From positions 1-9,816 of the forward strand of contig CAZJCM010000066.1 of NCBI GenBank assembly GCA_964544655.1: a DNA stretch of 9,816 bases, given 5' to 3'. The notes below the pieces were generated by a model. It was not told the DNA's origin, ran no database searches, and was given only the letters and a program-made list of their open reading frames with translations. Of the stretch, positions 7,496-9,816 are shown piece after piece. The position numbers and the translations under genes are program-made. How positions within the stretch are numbered: position 1 is the stretch's first letter; every line of letters begins with the position of its first letter. Source of the DNA: HyVt-443 sp964544655. Lineage in GTDB: Bacteria; Pseudomonadota; Gammaproteobacteria; Chromatiales; Chromatiaceae.

Positions 7496-7942
7496 CGTTT
7501 TACAATCCCTGAGTTGATGCCTTCCAAATCCAATGGCATGAAACCACACTGCAGGAAGACGCACATAAAAGCATAGGAAGCTCTGATTAATTCTGGAACA
7601 AGCGGATTGTGGAATGAATTTGTCCGGATCAAGGCGTAAATCGCAGACAATAGCTGGACTATTGGCAAGATTCACAACGCAGAGATGGGCAATTTCAGCC
7701 GCAAGACCCTGTTTCATGAATTGAATCAGAGGATCTCTTCAATCACTGTTTCGTCTTGAAAGGCGCTTCCTTTAGCCTCAGCAGCGTCAGAATAATCTGA
7801 TATTCACCCTGACCCCAGCTCAGAAACGGGGCACGCTCTTCCCGGCAGAAAGGAGCCCCCTATCACTAACCCAAGTTTCGGAGTTCAAACCATCCTGGAA
7901 CGACCACTGCCACGAACTCCGGTACTTGCTTCACTATAGGTA
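7496..7942. other. Intergenic region upstream of the receptor gene
   Basis: About 450 bp without a credible gene. It should contain the receptor promoter on the - strand. I searched for a flagellar sigma-28 site (TAAA-N15-GCCGATAA) and found none, nor a clear sigma-70 pair. AGGGA for the receptor lies at 7506-7510 (- strand). AAAGG/CCTTT (7759-7763 and 7769-7773) forms a short hairpin. A long inverted repeat at 7872-7928 is listed separately. A run of about 37 open codons on the - strand, stopping near 7739, has no start codon and no recognised similarity. Confidence 0.5.
7872..7928. terminator. Long imperfect inverted repeat just downstream of the small membrane protein gene
   Basis: CAAGTTTCGGAGTTC (7872-7886) pairs with GAACTCCGGTACTTG (7914-7928) at 13 of 15 positions, with a 27-nt intervening loop. 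It begins 14 bases after the stop of the membrane protein gene on the - strand, where a terminator or mRNA-stabilising hairpin would sit. No T-run follows, so classical Rho-independent termination is not supported. The long loop and imperfect arms also recall attC-like or REP-like palindromes, but the core sites of attC are not present. The structure is seen; its role is inferred. Confidence 0.45.
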
Positions 7943-8335
7943 TCAGATACGGTGCCCGTGGTAGAGCGAGTGATATCGGACACTGGCAGGGGCGTGAGAG
8001 ATGATGCCGGAGATGACCAGAACGAGAATCAACACCGGCAGCTTCAGCAGTGGCCAGAGCGGGATCGATCCCAGCAACACCAGCTTGAACAGAATGGCCT
8101 GACCACGTAACTGCAGCAGCCAGATCCCATTGGACCAGACGGAGATCAGTACCAGTCCGATACCGGAAAACATGGTCAGCCACAGATAGAGCCGCCAGCT
8201 CTGATCCATAGCCTGGTAGAGGAATCCGCCGCCCAGACCGGCAACACCGATGAGATGCAGCGTGCGCAACATGATATTGGTCCAGCGCTGCCCGGGAAAA
8301 TGGCGTGATTGTTCAGGAAAAAGCAGTCGTCTCAT
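7943..8335 (-). CDS. Small integral membrane protein, four predicted helices, function unknown
   Basis: Residue numbers are from the ATG at 8333-8335, giving 130 residues. A basic N-terminus (MRRLLFPEQSRHFPGQRW) is followed by four hydrophobic stretches at about 21-40 (with GVAGLGGGF), 47-66, 79-95 and 97-113. A conserved-looking tail follows, with ISHAPASVRYHSL and the end HGHRI. I recognise this as the pattern of a conserved hypothetical proteobacterial membrane protein but know no function. An upstream in-frame ATG at 8384-8386 would give 147 residues. Neither start has a clear Shine-Dalgarno sequence; the inner one is preferred because the basic FPGQRW-type N-terminus then leads into the first helix. 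It is separated by about 450 bp from the receptor gene on the same strand and is divergent from cheV. Confidence 0.75.
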   Translation of the reverse strand: MRRLLFPEQSRHFPGQRWTNIMLRTLHLIGVAGLGGGFLYQAMDQSWRLYLWLTMFSGIGLVLISVWSNGIWLLQLRGQAILFKLVLLGSIPLWPLLKLPVLILVLVISGIISHAPASVRYHSLYHGHRI

Positions 8336-8653
8336 GATTATCGGCAAGTGCTGTTCCAACAGCCTGTCCTCAGGCGAACCGGCCATATGGAAAATGTGGG
8401 CAGTTTACTCCAAGGCGCAAGAAAATACTCAAGATTCCCGGCATGAGGTCGAGTTACCTGGTAAATGGCATTCAACGACACAGCGGAACGAATACCCCGC
8501 CCACATGTTGGTGCTGAATCTGCCTGACTGAGGCCCACAACCAGCTGGCACTGGGAAGTATGCAGAGATATCCAGGTGCAGGCTTCTGGCAGGCGGTTCT
8601 GCAAGTTGTTGAAACATTGTTTGGGGAAGATTGCCACATACTCAGGAGCAAAC
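8336..8653. promoter_or_regulatory. Divergent control region between the membrane protein gene and cheV
   Basis: About 318 bp separates the two divergent starts and should carry both promoters. Near the membrane protein start there is a perfect 6-bp inverted repeat GCTGTT/AACAGC (8350-8355 and 8358-8363), next to a 4-bp CCTG/CAGG hairpin (8363-8366 and 8371-8374). On the cheV side, CTGGCAG (8586-8592) followed by TTCTGCA (8597-8603) resembles a sigma-54 promoter, but the GG to GC distance is one base too long. No firm promoter can be named. Confidence 0.4.
8644..8648 (+). promoter_or_regulatory. Ribosome binding site fixing the cheV start
   Basis: AGGAG lies five bases upstream of the ATG at 8654. 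The same frame is open upstream to an ATG at 8576, which lacks such a site. The product from 8654 begins with the normal CheV N-terminus, so 8654 is the start. Confidence 0.85.
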
Positions 8654-9604
8654 ATGACGAGTTTCATCCATTCCGTCGACGCACGCACCCAGCTTGCGGG
8701 AACCAACAGGCTGGAAGTGCTGTTATTCAGTCTGGGCAAGGATTCAGACACGGGCCGGGAAGAGGTCTTTGGCATCAACGTGTTCAAGGTGCGTGAGGTA
8801 ATGCACGTCCCGGAGATCACTCACGCCCCGGACATGCCCGACTCGGTAGAGGGAATGGTCAGCCTCAGAGGCACCATGGTCCCCGTCATCAACCTGCAGA
8901 AGTTCTGCGGCATCAACACGGATGAGAAGCCGAAGATTCTCATGGTGACAGAATACAACAAGCACGTGCAGGGCTTCCTGGTCGACTCGGTGGATATGAT
9001 CGAACGCCTGAACTGGGATGATGTGAAGGCGCCGCCTCCGATCCTGGCAAGCCGTATGGGCGGGCTGGTGACGGCAGTCTCAGAGTTGAGCAATGAGCGC
9101 CTGGTGATGATCATGGACGTGGAAAAGGTGCTGGCAGAGACTGCCGGTCTGTATGACGACAGCAACCTCTACGAAGGACTCCCGCAACATACGGACAAAG
9201 ACGTCACCATCCTCTACGCCGATGACTCCAGCGTGGCCAGAAACCAAATCAAGAAGACTCTGGAGCACATGCACCTGAAATCTATCAGCGCAATCAATGG
9301 GGCCGAGGCCTGGAAGGTCCTCACCAGCCTGGCAGAACAGTGTGAAGCCACCGGACAGCGGGTCAGCGACCGGATCCAGATCATCCTCACCGACGTAGAA
9401 ATGCCTGAGATGGACGGCTATGTCCTAACCCGTAAGATCAAGGATGACCCGCGCTTCAACGACATTCCGGTAATCATGCACTCATCTCTCACCGCCGAGG
9501 CCAACCAGGCACTGGGCAAAGGCGTGGGGGCAGATGCCTATGTGCCGAAATTCCAACCCTTCGAACTAGCCAAGACTCTGGATGGTCTAATCAAAAGCGA
9601 TTGA
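8654..9604 (+). CDS. cheV: Chemotaxis coupling protein CheV (CheW-receiver fusion)
   Basis: CheV couples receptors to CheA like CheW, and its receiver domain is phosphorylated by CheA, tuning adaptation or acting as a phosphate sink. The 316-residue product has a CheW-like domain at about 15-165, with FGINVFKVREVM (39-50) and VEGMVSLRGTMVPVINL (65-81). A CheY-like receiver follows at about 183-316. The receiver is complete: acidic pair Asp190-Asp191 (ILYADDSS), phosphoacceptor Asp247 (LTDVEMPEMDGY), Ser277 at the conserved Ser/Thr position (IMHSS) and Lys299 (VPKF). The length is normal for the family. The start is set by AGGAG at 8644-8648. It is divergent from the small membrane protein, and a chemoreceptor gene is about 1.2 kb away on the other strand, consistent with a chemotaxis neighbourhood without the core kinase genes. 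Confidence 0.97.
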   Translation: MTSFIHSVDARTQLAGTNRLEVLLFSLGKDSDTGREEVFGINVFKVREVMHVPEITHAPDMPDSVEGMVSLRGTMVPVINLQKFCGINTDEKPKILMVTEYNKHVQGFLVDSVDMIERLNWDDVKAPPPILASRMGGLVTAVSELSNERLVMIMDVEKVLAETAGLYDDSNLYEGLPQHTDKDVTILYADDSSVARNQIKKTLEHMHLKSISAINGAEAWKVLTSLAEQCEATGQRVSDRIQIILTDVEMPEMDGYVLTRKIKDDPRFNDIPVIMHSSLTAEANQALGKGVGADAYVPKFQPFELAKTLDGLIKSD

Positions 9605-9803
9605 GCAGGACGGCCTCAAGTATCACTCCCACTCGATTATAAATAGCCCGACAAAGTCCATTACTAGCGCGGGTTTCCCGGTTGTCGTGAGTGCTAATAC
9701 CATGAGAAATACCATGCTCCGCGGATTCAACTTGTAAGTGCAACTCGACTGACGGTTAGAAGGTAAGCTGCGGTAGCATCACGGCTTTCTCTAACCCAAG
9801 AAA
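9605..9803. other. Intergenic region downstream of cheV
   Basis: No gene is seen. CGACAA (9649-9654) and TTGTCG (9682-9687) can enclose a CGGG-TTT-CCCG hairpin (9670-9680), a possible end-of-cheV structure without a T-run. AATACCATG is repeated directly at 9696-9704 and 9708-9716. GGTTAG (9754-9759) and CTAACC (9791-9796) form a distant inverted repeat. TATAAA at 9638-9643 could be a -10 element but has no good -35. The promoter of the following gene probably lies here. Confidence 0.4.
9696..9716. repeat. Direct repeat AATACCATG, 12-bp period
   Basis: Two identical 9-bp copies start 12 bases apart, about 100 bp upstream of the next gene's start codon. Short direct repeats at such a distance can be regulator binding sites. 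Chance is a real alternative for so short a repeat. Confidence 0.4.
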
Positions 9804-9816
9804 GAGGAGCACGATG
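9804..9816 (+). CDS. Start of a gene running off the window (ribosome binding site plus ATG)
   Basis: GAGGAG at 9804-9809 is four bases upstream of the ATG at 9814-9816, the last three bases of the window. The strong ribosome binding site makes this a likely true start on the same strand as cheV. Only the initiator codon is visible, so the product cannot be named. The 209-bp gap after cheV suggests it may have its own promoter. Confidence 0.6.

Noticed and set aside
7496..7717. 74-codon N-terminal extension of the chemoreceptor from ATG 7717
   Set aside because: The extension does not look like a receptor N-terminus and would push TM1 far inside the protein. The inner ATG at 7495 has a Shine-Dalgarno-like AGGGA and the usual topology.
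7739..7856. Short open - strand stretch reading through about 37 codons
   Set aside because: It has no start codon and no recognised similarity, so a gene remnant cannot be supported.
8338..8345. GCCGATAA on the - strand, the sigma-28 -10 consensus
   Set aside because: There is no TAAA-like -35 at the right distance upstream, and it lies only two bases before the chosen start codon.
8586..8603. Sigma-54-like CTGGCAG...TTCTGCA upstream of cheV
   Set aside because: The GG and GC are separated by 11 bases rather than the strict 10.
9751..9797. Possible c-di-GMP riboswitch or attC site before the last gene
   Set aside because: Only a vague GGTAGC-like segment and a 6-bp distant inverted repeat are present. 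The conserved 5' parts of the riboswitch and the attC core sites are missing.

Overview
The window looks like chromosomal DNA from a motile Gammaproteobacterium. It carries the long, fused, about 1300-residue form of PurL used by enteric-type and related proteobacteria, together with a transmembrane chemoreceptor and a CheV adaptor. A sulfur-oxidiser or Chromatiales-like host is only a guess from general gene resemblance; nothing in the sequence fixes the genus.

Layout. Bases 1-185 hold two perfect copies of a 42-bp tandem repeat followed by AT-rich DNA. Bases 186-1595 (+) are a decayed integron-type tyrosine recombinase, a long form with an extra N-terminal domain. It is broken by about six frame changes and an in-frame TAG, and the first catalytic arginine reads as cysteine. 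It converges on purL (1615-5505, -), an intact 1296-residue FGAM synthase. A 370-bp gap upstream of purL contains several stem-loop and palindromic signals. Next comes a methyl-accepting chemotaxis protein (5876-7495, -; 539 residues from the chosen start), then a 447-bp gap with a long inverted repeat, then a small four-helix membrane protein of unknown function (7943-8335, -). A divergent control region separates it from cheV (8654-9604, +). The last 15 bases hold a ribosome binding site and the ATG of another + strand gene that runs off the window.

How the parts relate. PurL performs the fourth step of de novo purine synthesis. The receptor and CheV belong to the chemotaxis signalling array: the receptor controls CheA, and CheV is a receptor-kinase coupler with its own phosphorylatable receiver domain. 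No cheA, cheY, cheR or cheB is present, so the core pathway must be elsewhere. The recombinase remnant is the only sign of mobile DNA. In a typical integron, cassettes lie on the far side of attI and diverge from intI, so any surviving array would be to the left of base 1, and the 42-bp repeats lie where attI-side sequence would be expected.

I did not find a clearly new multi-gene system. The observations most worth a second look are the integrase fossil with its upstream tandem repeat, a possible Shine-Dalgarno-masking pairing in the purL leader, and the GGATG-bearing structured intergenic element downstream of the receptor gene.
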